Below are positions 30,885-43,511 of a stretch of 64,000 nucleotides of DNA, piece after piece. The notes below the pieces were generated by a model. The model saw only the letters and a program-made list of their open reading frames with translations, searched no databases and was not told the origin of the DNA. The DNA is taken from contig OZ012685.1 of NCBI GenBank assembly GCA_963942565.1, forward strand, positions 23,533,919 through 23,597,918, given 5' to 3'. The translations under genes were made by a program, and so were the position numbers. The DNA comes from Maea johnstoni (Eukaryota; Annelida; Polychaeta; Spionida; Magelonidae). Position 1 is the first letter of the stretch. The number at the start of each line of letters is the position of its first letter.

Positions 30885-31206
30885 TTGTTATTATTCAAAT
30901 GTTGATTAAGAAGCTGTCTTGCAGTTTGGGTAGGGTAGGTATCTCTTAAGAACTTGTAAAAGCAGGTTAAATTTGCAGAAAATGGGAAGATAATCAAATA
31001 CTATTATGTTCCATACACATTTTCCATCCACATGGTTGTAAACTCTGCCCAGTCAGCCATGCCACAAGCACTGTAGCACTCTAAGGCACACTACTATTAT
31101 TATACAGCACAGATCCCGGTGGGACTGTGGAGCTTTAGAGCCAGCTGGAACATATTTTGCATGTATAATGAGGGATGATCATAAGCTGTTTAAGCTTCAG
31201 ACAGAT

Positions 31207-31220
31207 GTTGCCTTGGTAAC
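31207..31220. promoter_or_regulatory. X-box-like palindrome (RFX-type site)
   Basis: GTTGCCTTGGTAAC is a 14-bp palindrome that matches the RFX X-box consensus known from animals. It lies about 2.9 kb upstream of the signal-peptide exon. Similarity only. Confidence 0.25.
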
Positions 31221-31367
31221 CAGCATCCAGGGTAGCAACACAAAAAAGCACACCTGCTGTTACTTAGCAACATGATTTCAATCTTTTATGCTGGATTTGA
31301 GTCGCAGACAAGGATCTGGATGAGTTCAGCAGATATGGGTTAGGGTGCCACTCAGAATGGAAATCTG

Positions 31368-31800
31368 TTAACCCATTCATGCCTGTAGCAGGGTTCAACA
31401 TAAGTACTTGCCTGCTTGCCCCGGTAAGTGAATTTTTGAAAAAAGGACTTTCGGGCAAGTACATTTTAGTTAGCACTTGCCAGAATGGGCAAGCTGATTT
31501 TCTGAGCACTACACATATTTTAGATGGAAAAATGGCACAAATACCCAGAAATATGCTAACAATGCAACACAATTTCCAAGAAATTGTTTTTAGAATTCAT
31601 TAAATCCATAAGAAATAATACATGCCATTCTAGCATATGTTACAACTCTTTTCGGGCAAGCCAAAGATCATGTCGGGCAAGTAAGAATCATCAAATGTCG
31701 GGCAAGTAAGAATCATCTTGCTTGCCCGGTGTGGCAATTTAGTTATGAAACTTATGTTGGTGCCTGTGTAGTGCCCAAACATGCCCTGACTATATCAGTA
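31368..31800. mobile_element. F-family MITE nested in a P1 MITE
   Basis: P1 starts TTAACCCATTCATGCCTGTAG and is interrupted at 31389 by an F element (31389-31766) with CAGGGTTCAACATAAGT and, inverted, CAGGCACCAACATAAGT as termini. P1 sequence (TGTAGTGCCC) resumes after it, with TGTAG repeated on both sides. This shows that F inserted after P1. Confidence 0.65.
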
Positions 31801-32116
31801 ATTACTCTCTTTGTAATCAGAGCATTTTCAGGAGTATTTGAAAGATGTTAAACGAAGTCCACCTTGAATGCTCCTTCTCACATAATGTTTATTTATGCAT
31901 GATTCCAAAATTGTTTTTCACAATTTTCATTGGTCTGGTTGACACGTGTCAAGGTTTTCCGGCATAGATAGGTTAACCAGTTCACATAGTCAGACAGGTA
32001 TGGACTTATTTTGTTAAAAAGAAATATCATCGCAAATGTTTGAATAAAAGTTGTTGTCCTAATTGATTTAACAAAACCTCTTGAAATATTTTTCATAAAT
32101 ACTATATATACATATA

Positions 32117-32589
32117 AGGCCACTCCAATTTAATTACTTGTCTTACAAGCTTTTTTTGGAAAAAAAATCCTGTCAGACTCAAAAAAAAAGAAAGAAAAAG
32201 TCATCTTTGGTGTCTTGTGGACGAAAGTGGTTTTGAAATTTTCTGTCAGACTCCAAAAAAAATAAATAAAAAAAGTGCAAGTTTTAAGAATATTCTTTGT
32301 AAGTGTGATTCAATCAACTACAGGAAGCTATCATTGCTGTAGTAGAGCCTCAGACTTGAGGAGGTGTACCTCCCACCCTTCAGGTTACAGGGATTAATAG
32401 ATTGATTGATTTTATTTAGTTGAGAATAGGCTGGTAGAAACATATTGCTACCAGTCCTAGTCGTCAGACTCTAAAAAAAATTTTAAAAATAAAAAACGTC
32501 ACATTTTTCAACTTTTTTTTTTATTCCAAAATGGCTCATTTCCTACCTCCTGAGCATGTAATACAAGTAAATAAATTGGAGTGGCCTAA
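32117..32589. mobile_element. Harbinger-like MITE, GGCCACTCC family (copy 1)
   Basis: Ends GGCCACTCCAATTTAATTAC and GTAAATAAATTGGAGTGGCC, flanked by TAA on both sides. About 470 bp, with A-rich tracts inside. The same element is at 36415-36882. Confidence 0.8.
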
Positions 32590-32817
32590 GGAGTTAATGA
32601 TGCTCTGAGATCAGGTGTGAACTCTAGAAGCTGCTTATAATGGGTGATGATCGAGTGTTATCTAGACCTATAAGTAAATCATTTTGAAATTAAGTGTAAG
32701 TTCACGAAAAAATATTTAAAAGATAACTTTGGGGTTTGTTTTGATCAACATATCTCTGTCAGATATTTTCTTAAAGATGTGCTGATCACAAAGCTATTAC
32801 TGAAATTGTGAAGGCTA

Positions 32818-33143
32818 GTCAAGGGATTCAGCCAGGATTTTCATAACAGGGTGTCCAAATTGGGATTTCGAGAATTGAAGGTGTCCAAAATCCCTGATTG
32901 AAAAACTAAAAATCATTACACTGATTATGTAAATTAACAAATAAAGTAATTTAATACATGCTTAATTCTTTTAGAAATGTCTATGTTATTATTTTGAAGT
33001 TAAACTTTTTTATAAAGTTAACTAGGAATTAGTATTTGTTATAAACACATACAAAAATCTAGGGTGTCTTTTTACCTAAAATCAGGTACTTATCATGAAC
33101 CAGGGAGTCCAAAAGACACCCAGACACTCTGCTGGCTAAGACA
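32818..33143. mobile_element. D-family element, diverged copy
   Basis: Starts with TTCAGCCAGGATTTTCATAA and GGGTGTCCAAATTGGG and ends AAAGACACCCAGACACTC...CTGGCTAAGAC. Interior diverged. Confidence 0.55.
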
Positions 33144-33361
33144 AGCCACTAGTCCAGTCGCTGCAGACATCGATGACTGGTGTATGGTGGTGGTATTGCG
33201 GTGTTTCTTAGCTGATGGGTTCACACAGGAATTGCATGTCAAGGAAACATACGCTTGTTTTCCTCAGCCCTCACGGAATGCCAGGAATGTAATTTACCCA
33301 TTCTACCTGTGGGACCGCCATGATGCAGATAAACAATGGAAACTCCTAACACTTTTATGCC

Positions 33362-33572
33362 TTAACCCTTTCTATACTTAGGCTACTTTCGCCCGAAGCA
33401 CAAGAACACAGATCTTTGAAAACCATCTAAACCTTATCATGTTGGTTTTATTTTGGTATCTCTTGCTGAGTATTATTAGTACCCATTTGCCAGGGTTTCA
33501 GTCATTTTCAGGTTTTTGCAGCATTTTGTATCAATTGGCAAAATTAGCCTCTGGCAGCAGCATAAGCCTTAA
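33362..33572. mobile_element. piggyBac-like MITE P2 copy
   Basis: Starts TTAACCCTTTCTATACTTAG and ends GCAGCAGCATAAGCCTTAA. About 210 bp; TTAA-flanked. Confidence 0.7.
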
Positions 33573-34133
33573 GATCCACATTGAAAATTTCCTTTGCCTC
33601 TAAGATACCTTTGAAAAAAATCTTTGAGAAATGTTTGAACAGAAGTTGTTAGTCTGGTTTAGATTAATATTCCCTCTTCAATTTGATACACGTATGCTAT
33701 CTTGGGTGAATATAACCACTATGGTTAGGAAGTTTGGAGAGCTTAGGGCACTAATGGGTTAGTAATGATGGTCTACAGGGTAGCTATATGTAACCTTTAT
33801 GGTGTTGACAGTTGTTCCTTGATATAAACCGTCTCAGGGCTCAAAATAAAGAAGTTCCATTTCTTTTTTGAATGTTTGGATAGGTGATCTATGGATTATT
33901 TTGGCATGTTAGGCAGGTGAAATTGCTGTTTTATGTAGCTACGATTCTAGAAATAGAACCTATTGTAGAGATAGAAGTGTGTAATTGGTGCTAATTTATG
34001 CAACTTCGGTAGTACCATGCAGGATGGTGGTTTAAGCAGAATTCTAGATTGCAATTATAGCCCAATATTTCAAACAATGAAAATCTATTGTATTTGCTGA
34101 TTCTTTATTTTTGTTTCATCTTTTGTTTTTCAG

Positions 34134-34240
34134 GATACCAATGTGACTAAGGATGCCAGATATTACTAGCATGCGGGTCGTCACCATGCCGGGGCTTACC
34201 TGGATTACCTTACTATTGATACTTATCAGTCCCATATCAG
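34134..34240 (+). CDS. Signal-peptide exon of an immunoglobulin-superfamily gene
   Basis: The exon is preceded by a pyrimidine-rich acceptor (CTTTTGTTTTTCAG, ending 34133) and followed by a strong donor (GTAAGT at 34241). Translation may start at ATG 34153 or the in-frame ATG 34171; both have A at -3. The peptide ends in a hydrophobic run, GLTWITLLLILISPIS, then a split Gly codon (phase 1): a typical secretory signal peptide. The acceptor means that an untranslated exon lies upstream, not identified. At 34141 an ATG is followed directly by TGA. The partner exon is 62239-62333, in the same phase, giving ...SPIS-G-QSFTSRS. Expected location: secreted or type I membrane protein. Confidence rests on the phase match and the Ig sequence of the next exon. 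Confidence 0.8.
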
Positions 34241-34303
34241 GTAAGTCACCTACCTCCTTTATTACCAGGGGTGGGGGGGGGTCACCATTCTGGGTCTTAC
34301 CAA

Positions 34304-34631
34304 GGACGTGTATATATATGTAAGGGATTGGCAATAAGAATGTCTCTTCTGGAGGCATCCTGTATATGTTCAATGGATCTTGGCCCCAAATTAGCTGGAA
34401 GTGTAGCTCCATAACCTGCTCATACAAATATTGATATTGGGCGAGACTGTACAGGGACTTAGCCAGGACCCGTCCTACCTGTCTTTAGGACGTGGATGTA
34501 TATGTAAGGGATTGGCAATTCTGTCTCTTCTGGAGGTATCCTGTATATGTTCAATGGATCTTGGCCCCACATTAGGTGGAAGTGTAGCTCCATATAAACC
34601 TGCTCATACAAATATTGATATTGGGCGAGAC
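34304..34631. repeat. ~143-bp direct duplication just inside the intron
   Basis: Copies at 34304-34446 and 34488-34631 share GTAAGGGATTGGCAAT...CTGTATATGTTCAATGGATC...ATATTGGGCGAGAC with few differences. A D-type fragment (ACTTAGCCAGGA) lies between them. Confidence 0.9.
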
Positions 34632-34658
34632 AATGGTCACCTAGTTTGAGAATCTTCT

Positions 34659-34875
34659 GTAATCAATTCATGCCTGTACCACTCAAAAGATCTTGGCTAT
34701 TTTGACATTATCCTCAGGTGATCATAGCATTTTTGGTAAAATGTTGGAAAAAGAAAAGTTAACCTAAACCCCAATTTCTCTTTAGAAACTTTTTGAAATG
34801 TATGAACAATTTGCAAAGTTATTTTCATGAGTATCATAGATCCAGATGAAATTTGTCAAAGCAGTAATGGGTTCA
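34659..34875. mobile_element. piggyBac-like MITE P1 copy, degraded ends
   Basis: Begins AATCAATTCATGCCTGTACC and ends AAGCAGTAATGGGTTCA. The interior matches P1. Confidence 0.55.
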
Positions 34876-34890
34876 AGCCCTGATCCTGAC

Positions 34891-35103
34891 TTAACCCTTC
34901 CAATGCTAAGGCTACTTTTGTTCAAAGCACAAGAATGCAAAGATTTTTAAAAAACATCTAAACCCTGTCATGTTGGTATTCATTGGAAAGCTCTCGCTGA
35001 GCACTCTCAGAAGTGTACTCATGTGCCAGGGATTCAGCCATTTTCCACGTTTTTTGCAACATTTTGTATTGGCCAAAGAAGCCACCAGCAGCATTAGGGT
35101 TAA
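34891..35103. mobile_element. piggyBac-like MITE P2 copy
   Basis: Starts TTAACCCTTCCAATGCTAAG and ends CAGCAGCATTAGGGTTAA. A well-preserved example of the family. Confidence 0.8.
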
Positions 35104-35434
35104 TTCAAATATCATGTGTTGGTATTGGAGAGTGAAAGGAGGCATGGCGATCACTATACGGCTCATTACTGCCTCTACTCCCCTCAGATGGCAGCCATTA
35201 CCCGATTCCATTACTCAATGCCTAGTCCTACTGCTGCGGAATATTCAAGTAATCCTACGGGATTATGGATTATATAGGAATAGAAGTGGGGAATCAAATA
35301 ATAATCCACCTCTAAGTCTCAGATGATGATGATGCTGTACCTTCACCAAGGCGTTATAATAACTGTGTTTTGTACAACCTAGACTCCTAGAGTAGTTAAT
35401 GTGTTTACCTTTTTCTTCCATAATGACAGGCTGG

Positions 35435-35620
35435 CCCTGATAGCCTAGTTGTCTAAGAGTTTGCCTGGCAGGCCCAGATAGCTAATTTGTCTAAGACCTT
35501 GCCACTGACTGCTTGTTGTCTCTCTCCATTGCCTGGGGTGAGACCAGCTCAAGAAAGATGGGTCAGTGAAGTGGGGTCAGTTGGTGGTTTCCCAGGGGTA
35601 CTGTTTCCCACATGGCAGAT
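35435..35620 (+). mobile_element. Possible SINE fragment
   Basis: GATAGCCTAGTTGTCTAAGA and GATAGCTAATTTGTCTAAGA look like two A-box-type heads in tandem. No B box was found, so the call is weak. Confidence 0.25.
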
Positions 35621-36414
35621 AAAAAAAAAGTGATAATTAATGAAAAAGTATGCCAGGTTGATGTGGTGGATTGTAGATTGTTATCTCAATGGCAGCCCTA
35701 AAAAGGCTAGAGTAGTTTAGGAATTCCTTTAGAAAAAAGCTTATTTTGAAAAATATTTGAAGAGAATGGCATTCAATCGAAGTGTTTGCAGCAATTCTTT
35801 TTCAAATATTCAAATGATGCCCTTTGAACAACTTTCATTCAGAGATATACATCATAAAAATTCTAAATGATTCACTAACTCCTTTATACATTTATTAGAC
35901 CAAGTAGAGTTGGCAAAGTAGTCGGGCCTTTTTGGATGCCACTTGTAATATAAATGGGTTGAGCACTTTCCTGAAGATGCCTCTATAGAATGAAATTGCA
36001 AAAAAGTCTAGGATTTTTTGGCTGCTGTTGAGATGACCGTGTTAAATGCTCCTGCATGGCTTCACCACACCTGAAGAGAGTCTGTGATGTGTTTGATGTG
36101 GCTAATTACAGGTGTGTGCTACACCTGGGCAGGTATCGTGACCAGTATGCATGAATGCTTTAAAAACAGTCATCATGCCGGCCAGGTACTTCCTTGTGAG
36201 TCAGAGTGACAGGCAGGAAATTTGTTTTCCACCTAGTTTTTTGACACTCAAGGAAAAACTGCGACTGCTTTGGTAGTATCCCCAAAAAGGTCTGACTAGT
36301 CGGGTGACACTTTTCAACCAAAATCATATTTTTGAAAATATTGGAAAGAGGAATTCACTGAGAACCCAACTAACAACTCTTTGTCAATTATTATGTTTGT
36401 CCATGCTGTATTCC

Positions 36415-36882
36415 TAAGGCCACTCCAATTTAATTACTTGTCTTACGAGCTTTTTGTGGACAAAAAATACTGTCAGACTCCAAAAAAAAAAAAAAAAAAA
36501 GTCGACTTTGGTGTCTTACGGATGAAAGTGGTTTGGAGATTTTCTGTCAGACTCCAAAAAAAAAAGAAAAAAAAAAGCGAGTTTTAAGAATATTCATTGT
36601 AAGGGTGATTCAATCAACTACAGGGATTAATCAATGCTGTAGCAGAGCCTCAGATTTGAGTATGTATATCTCCCACCCTTCAGGTTACAGGATTGATTGA
36701 TTTTATTTAGTTGAGAATAGGCTGTAAGAAACATCTCGCTACCAGTCCTAGTCGACAGACTCTAAAAAAAAAAATAATAATAAAAAAAACAAACTTTTTT
36801 CAACTTTTTTTTTTATTCCAAAATGGCTCATTTCCAGACTCTGGAGCTTGTAAGACAAGTAATTAAATTGGAGTGGCCTAAG
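36415..36882. mobile_element. Harbinger-like MITE, GGCCACTCC family (copy 2)
   Basis: Ends GGCCACTCCAATTTAATTAC and GTAATTAAATTGGAGTGGCC, with TAA flanks on both sides. Terminal repeats are nearly perfect over about 30 bases, so this is younger than the copy at 32117. Confidence 0.85.
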
Positions 36883-36989
36883 TAATTTTCAAAAGAATAA
36901 CTGACACAGCAAAACTTTTCCAGAAATAGCTTGAAGGAGTGAAATGCAATGCATCATCTTCATTATGAGTGTTTCAACTTTGTAAAGGA

Positions 36990-37215
36990 GAATAAACCCA
37001 TTCATGCTTATGAGTCCTTTGTGGAATTGTCTTCTGAATCTACGATACTTCTGACAATGAATTATGTTTTTACAAAGCATTTGAAGGAAATTTTTTGAGA
37101 GTGTTCTTACTTAAACATTTCTCCTACAAATATTTTTCTAACTAAACTTTCTCCTGAATGATTTCATCAGAACTGTCCAGCTGGTTTTAGCTGCTGCAAG
37201 CACTAACAAGTTCAG
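36990..37215. mobile_element. piggyBac-like MITE P1 copy
   Basis: Begins AAACCCATTCATGCTTATGA and ends GCAAGCACTAACAAGTTCA. Internal inverted repeats (GCATTTGAAGGAAATTTTTT / ATTTCTCCTACAAATATTT) are still visible. Confidence 0.6.
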
Positions 37216-37506
37216 ATTATTGAGAGAGGCAGTGATTATATAATGAGAAGTAGCTAGATATTTATTCTGTAGGTCAGATTAGGTCTTTGATGTTGGGAAA
37301 TGTGTTCATATCCAGTAGCTTTATCTTATGATTGCATGCAATAAACTCCTTTTAAGTATATTAGTAAACCAGCGCTGGCTAGAAGTCAATCTTTTCTTTT
37401 GGTCTTTATTGCCTAGTGTGCTCAGAATAGCAATAAAGCTAGGAGACATGGCCATCAAAGGATTTCCTGGTTTGGCCAGCTGCTTGTAGAGGCCAAGGAG
37501 ATGATA

Positions 37507-37714
37507 TTGACCTTATGCTGCTGGTGGCTAATTTGGCCTTTAATACAAAATGATGCAAGAACCTGAAAAATGGTCTGACACATGGGTACTCATCTGAGAG
37601 TAATAGGCGAGAGCTTTCCTATTGATACCAACATGACAGGGTTTAGATGCTTTTCAAAAATAATTGGGTCCTTGTACTTTGGACAAAGTTATTAATCTTA
37701 GCATTCGAAGGTTT
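37507..37714. mobile_element. piggyBac-like MITE P2 copy (inverted)
   Basis: Begins CTTATGCTGCTGGTGGCTAA and ends TTAGCATTCGAAGGTTTAA. Confidence 0.65.
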
Positions 37715-37945
37715 AAGAAAGAGCCTTTTATCTCACTCAGCCTGGACCACTTAAAACACCCCACTAGTTTGTTGATTTCATTGTGACCAGAACATAGTTT
37801 AGAAAAAGCTTGACGAAAAAATGTAGGTCAGAACCCAACTCTCAATTCTCCTTTAAATATTTTGTGAATTGATTAATCCAAAATTATATTCTAAAGTGTT
37901 GTGAACACTAAGGCTTGGATGACACTTGTCAAGGAAAATCTCAGG

Positions 37946-39540
37946 CATAACCCATCCATGCGCAGCTTCCCTAGAAAGCATTGTCTAGATCTATGATACC
38001 TTACAAAAATAAGTAAGGGATGGTACTAAATTCACAATTACTTTGAAGGAGGGTCTTAACTTTAGTTCCTATGTACATTGCTCCTTCAGATATAGGCTTA
38101 AATAGGTTATTTAAAGCTTAATCCATTCAAGCCTATAGCACCTTGAAAAGATTATCTTACTCTTTTAGGAATATTCTTCCATTAATTGTGTATTGTTGAA
38201 TATATTTGATTAAAAATGTTAATCATAACCAAACAAACTGATCTTCATCAAATATTCGGTTTGTGGTTGGTTGGGGAATTATATATACCTTATTTAAGAA
38301 TTTTATAATTGTTTATTAATCACAGATATTAACGTTGGCTGTTGGTTCATAGCTAGATGTTTCTTTCTTTCATTCAACTACTAGTATCTAGCTATCTATC
38401 TATCCCTAGAGTATGACTTGACAGATTAACTGTGCCATGTTCAGAAATCAATATTTCATGCTGATCAGAACATATTTGCTGTGCATCTTGAGTGTCTGCC
38501 AGTCCCCCAGCAGGGATGGAATGTTTGCTCTCTCTTAAGTATGTAAACGAACACATGGGATACATGCCTGAGAATCCACCTAGATCCAGGAATCCTGCAG
38601 ACTCTGCTCTGATTTGAGGGCTCTCTATTTCTCATGGAGAAGGCTTGAGGCTATTGCCTCTCCGCCTGGGAGTAGGAAATAAAATCACGGTTAGGGCAAG
38701 TGAAAGGAATTGACTAATTCAGTGACATCTCCCTTACAAAAGCATTTTTGAATATCTAAATAAGAGTTGTCTATCAAAACTCTACCTCTTTTCATTGGCA
38801 TATTTAAAAGAATATTACATATGGGCAAAATCACAATATATAAGGGCATGGGAGCTTTAAAAAAAAAAGAAGTATGAGTACAAACCTATATATATTATTT
38901 AAGAGTAGACCTTTCAAAGTATGAGAAAAATAGTAAGAAAAATTATTCAGGAGCCCCAGCCCCCAAAAAGGGCATGTTGGAATAAGTATATAATGCTAAC
39001 CATTCTAGCCCTAACGGACTAGTAGAATTGGACAATGAAATGCATTAAAGCATTGCTAAAACAAAACTGAAATCAATGTACAAACAAGTATTTTGACTTT
39101 TCAGCTGTCACATTCATCATGGTTGGTTGGTTATTTGACTCTTGATTATTTTTGTAATGCATCACATGTTAGGCTAGTAGAGATTTAAGTTAGACTAGTA
39201 TATTATGAAGGGCAGTAGCCCTACCTCTTTGGTAATTGTCGGTAATTGTATGCTCAATTCATGATATTAACATATTGCTGTTAACCCATGACCCGAGAGA
39301 GGTTTTTCTTGTCAACGATGGACATCCTGATATGCAGTGCTATGAGATTTCCTTTGTTCACACATCTCTTTGACATTAATTATTGAAAGTGCATGACCAA
39401 CTAGCGGTTTCCACAGCTGGGGTAGTGAATGCTGTGGTAATAGATTCTGATGGGATTGCTAGGTAATTACTGCACTGAGTAAGTGTCATAATTGGATCTG
39501 ATAAATCAAATATTAGTTGATGGATACTGTGGCTATGTTT
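37946..39540. other. Intronic stretch with P1 fragments
   Basis: Two P1 left-end-like starts (near 37949, ACCCATCCATGCGCAGC; near 38121, ATCCATTCAAGCC) without clear right ends. The rest is AT-rich intronic DNA. Confidence 0.4.
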
Positions 39541-39544
39541 CAAT

Positions 39545-39778
39545 TTAACCCTTTCATTCCTGGAGATCTCCCTGACGGGTGAAGTCTGGACCAGTGATAC
39601 TTTAGAAAATATTTTCGTAACGAAGCATGACTTCTCAAAAACTTGAATAAGATCGAGTTGTAGATAGCATTCTAATGAACATTTCTCCTTTAATTTTTTT
39701 CTTAATATTCTTTTTGTAACACATATACCACCAAAAGTGTCAGGGTTTTTTGGCTGCTACATGCATGAATAGGTTTAA
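39545..39778. mobile_element. piggyBac-like MITE P1 copy
   Basis: Starts TTAACCCTTTCATTCCTGG and ends TACATGCATGAATAGGTTTAA. Confidence 0.7.
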
Positions 39779-41230
39779 ATATGACCTTGCATTCAAGAGG
39801 TTTTTGGGGCTTCATTTTAGCATCCAATGGAGACAAAATTACCCGCCCACACTAACCTTCACACTAACAGATATATCACCTTGCCTCTGGTTATTTTTTG
39901 CTGCCTCATCGTTCTTTATTTGTTTTATTGACAATTTTGTCAGGGAAAAGTACTCAAAACAGGCAACAGCTGCAGTGTCAATGCCATCTTGTCTGTGCTT
40001 GTAAACAAGAGTGTGCACACATTACCTGTACGCAAGCTACGCACAAGTTTAAAGTTTTGATGAGCTTTGGTCATCTAAGTTTGTGAGCACTCAAGTGGAA
40101 ATATTTTGATGATTCCCATCACTATTCAGAGCTGTTATATGCTGGCAATCTGAGTGTGAATCTGGGTCGCCCCTTGATCTGTTAATACTGCGTTTCCCAT
40201 AAGAACAAATTCAAAATTGGTGCTGAGTTTTGGCAATGACTTCGGAATAAAGCATGCATGGTTACAGATAGCTTTTGCAGGATTCCTATGAGTCAATTTC
40301 TGATTAACATTTCCCTTCATATACTTTACTGAATATGCTTGCATGGAAGCGATATGACAAAAGTCAGGCTGTTTTTGTGTTGCTTAACTTTTCTCCTTCA
40401 ATAACATTCTTAGGCATGTTTTCTTCAGAACTGTTTCTTAAAACAGTTGCACCATGATGGGTCAGCAGCCAGTGCAAATGCGTTTACATTTCCTTCTGTT
40501 TAGTTTTGTTCATGGAGTCCCATATGTCTTTAATCAAGAAAAAATGGAAATGAGGTTGCCTTCAATTTTCCTAGGTTATCCTTGTACAAGCCTAGTTCTT
40601 AAACTGGTAGTCTCCTTGCCAGTTGACAAGCTTGCTCTTGCAAATTCAATTCCACCTTAGCTGTTTAACCGGGGACTGAATAAGCCGAAGTGGTTAGTCC
40701 CCGTAATTAAATCATGAGGGATCTTCTGGAAAAGTGCCAGAGATAGTGCTCACTTGTACCTAGAACCAATAACATAAGGATTGGAAGCTTGTCTGGATTT
40801 CTTCCGTTCAAGATCAACTACTGTAGGTATTTGACACCCCTAGTATTTTATAGTGTGCGTGTCGTCTTCACTTAGCTATCCCTGTTCCAAAAAGCTTTGA
40901 TCATAATCCAATCCTGACCATTGTTGTTTTTATCCATTCTATGCTCCCCCCAGAATGCTCATAGTACTATATACGACTCCGACTTTCTAATCCCTAGCTC
41001 TTTAACATCTTTACATATCTATCCACATGGACTCATTGTCAGGTTGACCCATTGTAGATTTTGGTACAGAATATTTTATTTGAATATAGGTATATACTCT
41101 TTGTTTCAGTAAAGCATTTTCTTTAGATAGTGTTTCTCCAGCATGAAGCAGAACTTTCCAATAAGCAAATTTCTTATGACATTGTGTAAATGCTGAAGTG
41201 ATTTTTGGATATCATCACGGAACTCCGAAA
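39779..41230. other. Intronic DNA, nothing recognised
   Basis: No exon with splice signals and no clear repeat, apart from a degraded P1-like interior near 40200-40400 (AACATTTCCCTTCATATACT). Confidence 0.4.
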
Positions 41231-41234
41231 GAGT

Positions 41235-42990
41235 CTGGGGGACCATGCTTTCCAGGAGTTAGATGTTAAAGAATGAGGGAATGTGTGCTATGTTTTCCAG
41301 GAAGTAGATATTGAAGACTGAGGGAATATATGCTATGTTTTCCAGGAAGTATAGATATTGAAGAATGAGGGAATGTATGCTATGTTTTCCAGGAAATAGA
41401 TATTGAAGAATGAGGCAATTTGTGCCATGTTTTCCATGAAATAGATATTGAAGAATGAGGGAATGTGTGCCACGTTTTCCAGGAAGTAGATATTAAAGAA
41501 TGAGGGAATGTGTGCCATGATTTCCAGGAAGTAGATATTGAAGAATGAGGGAATGTGTGCCACGTTTTCTAGGAAGTAGATATTGAAGAATGAGGGAATG
41601 TATGCTATGTTTTCCAGGAAGTAGATATTGAAGAATGAGGGAATGTGTGCCATTTTTTCCAGGAAGTAGATATTGAAGAATGAGGGAATGTGTGCCACGT
41701 TTTCTAGGAAGTAGATATTGAAGAATGAGATAATGTGTGCCACATTTTCCAGGAGCAAATATTGAAGAATGAGGTAATGTGTGCCATGCTTTCCAGGTGA
41801 TAAGATATTGAAGAATGAGGGAATGTGTGCCATGTTTTCCATGAAGTAGATATTGAAGAATGAGGGAATGTGTGCCATGTTTTCCAGGAAGTAGATATTG
41901 AAGAATGAGGGAACGTGTGCCATGTTTTTCAGGAAGTAGATATTAAAGAATGAGGGAATATGTGCCATGTTTTCCATGAAGTAGATATTGAAGAATGAGG
42001 GAATATGTGCCATGTTTTCCATGAAGTAGATATTGAAGAATGAGGGAATGTGTCCCATGTTTTCCAGGAAGTAGATATTAAAGAATGAGGGAATGTGTGC
42101 CATGTTTTCCAAGAAGTAGATATTAAAGAATGAGGGAATGTGTGCCATGTTTTCCATGAAGTAGATATTGAAGAATGAGGGAATATGTGCCATGTTTTCC
42201 ATGAAGTAGATATTGAAGAATGAGGGAATGTGTCCCATGTTTTCCAGGAAGTAGATATTAAAGAATGAGGGAATGTGTGCCATGTTTTCCAAGAAGTAGA
42301 TATTAAAGAATGAGGGAATGTGTGCCATGTTTTCCAGGAGATAAGATATTGAAGAATAAGGGAATATGTGCCATGTTTTCTAGGAAGTAGATATTGAAGA
42401 ATGAGGGAATGTGTGCCATGTTTTCCAGGAAGTAGATATTGAAGAATGAGGGAATATGTGCCATGTTTTCCAGGAAGTAGATATTGAAGAATGAGGGAAT
42501 GTGTGCCATGTTTTCCATGAAGTAGATATTGAAGAATGAGGGAATGTGCGCCAGCCTAAGTTCCAGGTGATAAGATATTGAAGAATGAGGGAATGTGTGC
42601 CATGTCTTCCAGAAAGTAGATATTGCAGAATGAGGGAATGTGTGCCATGATTTCCAGGAAGTAGATATTGAAGAATGAGGGAATGTATTGCTTGTTTTCC
42701 AGGAGGTTAGATATTGAAGAATGAGGGAATGTGTGCCATGTTTTCCATGAAGTAGATATTGAAGAATGAGGGAATGTGTGTCATGTTTTCCAGGAGGTTA
42801 GATATTGAAGAATGAGGGAATGTGTGGCATGTTTTCCAAGAAGTAGATATTGAAGAATGAGGAAATGTGTGTCATGTTTTCCAGGAAGTAGATATAAAAG
42901 AATGAGGGAATATGTGCCATGTTTTCCAGGAAGTAGATATTGAAGAATGAGGGAATGTGTGCCATGCTTATCGGAATAAGATATTGAAGA
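41235..42990 (-). repeat. 45-bp minisatellite, about 38 copies
   Basis: The unit is GAAGTAGATATTGAAGAATG plus AGGGAATGTGTGCCATGTTTTCCAG, with variants of 45-49 bp. Because 45 is a multiple of three, the minus strand stays open for 331 codons (42328-41333) as a 15-residue repeat, MAHIPSFFNIYFLEN. A 180-bp block of four units (41941-42120) is repeated almost exactly at 42121-42300, indicating recent unequal exchange. No start context, splice sites or homology support translation. Confidence 0.95.
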
Positions 42991-43511
42991 ATGAAAAAGC
43001 CATCCTAGCTGACCTAGCTAGCTATCATTAGTGTATAGATGAAAAGGCCATCCTAGATGACCTAGCTATTATTAGTGTATTGATGAAAGGCCTGCTTTTC
43101 CCCCAAATCACCAGTCTCCTATTGATTCAGTGAGGAAGCTGCACTCTTATGGGCTACTTTGATAATCCATTCGGGCCAAGAGCTCCCTGTGAAAAATCTC
43201 ATCCAGATTTGCGTCTTCATCCTGGATTTTGGAACTGGCTGCCCAAAATTGCCAATTGTAAAATATTTGGGCATCCCATTTTTCCTAATACACCACACTA
43301 TATTCAGATAAGCATAAGTACCGTTAACATGAACAGGGGTTGACTTCTCTGGGATGATAAAAGCATCTTTTCAAAAATAATTAAGGAAGAAAGCAAATAA
43401 TATCCAAACTAGCAAATATGCTTCAGTCAGCTTCACATAGTTTGTGAATCCACATTCATTTTTTAAGTTATTGTCAAAAGCATCATGGATTCAGATAATT
43501 TGAAAAGGGTT

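Noticed and set aside
41235-42990. CRISPR-like array
   Set aside because: Units are contiguous and alike over their whole length, with no unique spacers; it is a minisatellite in animal DNA.
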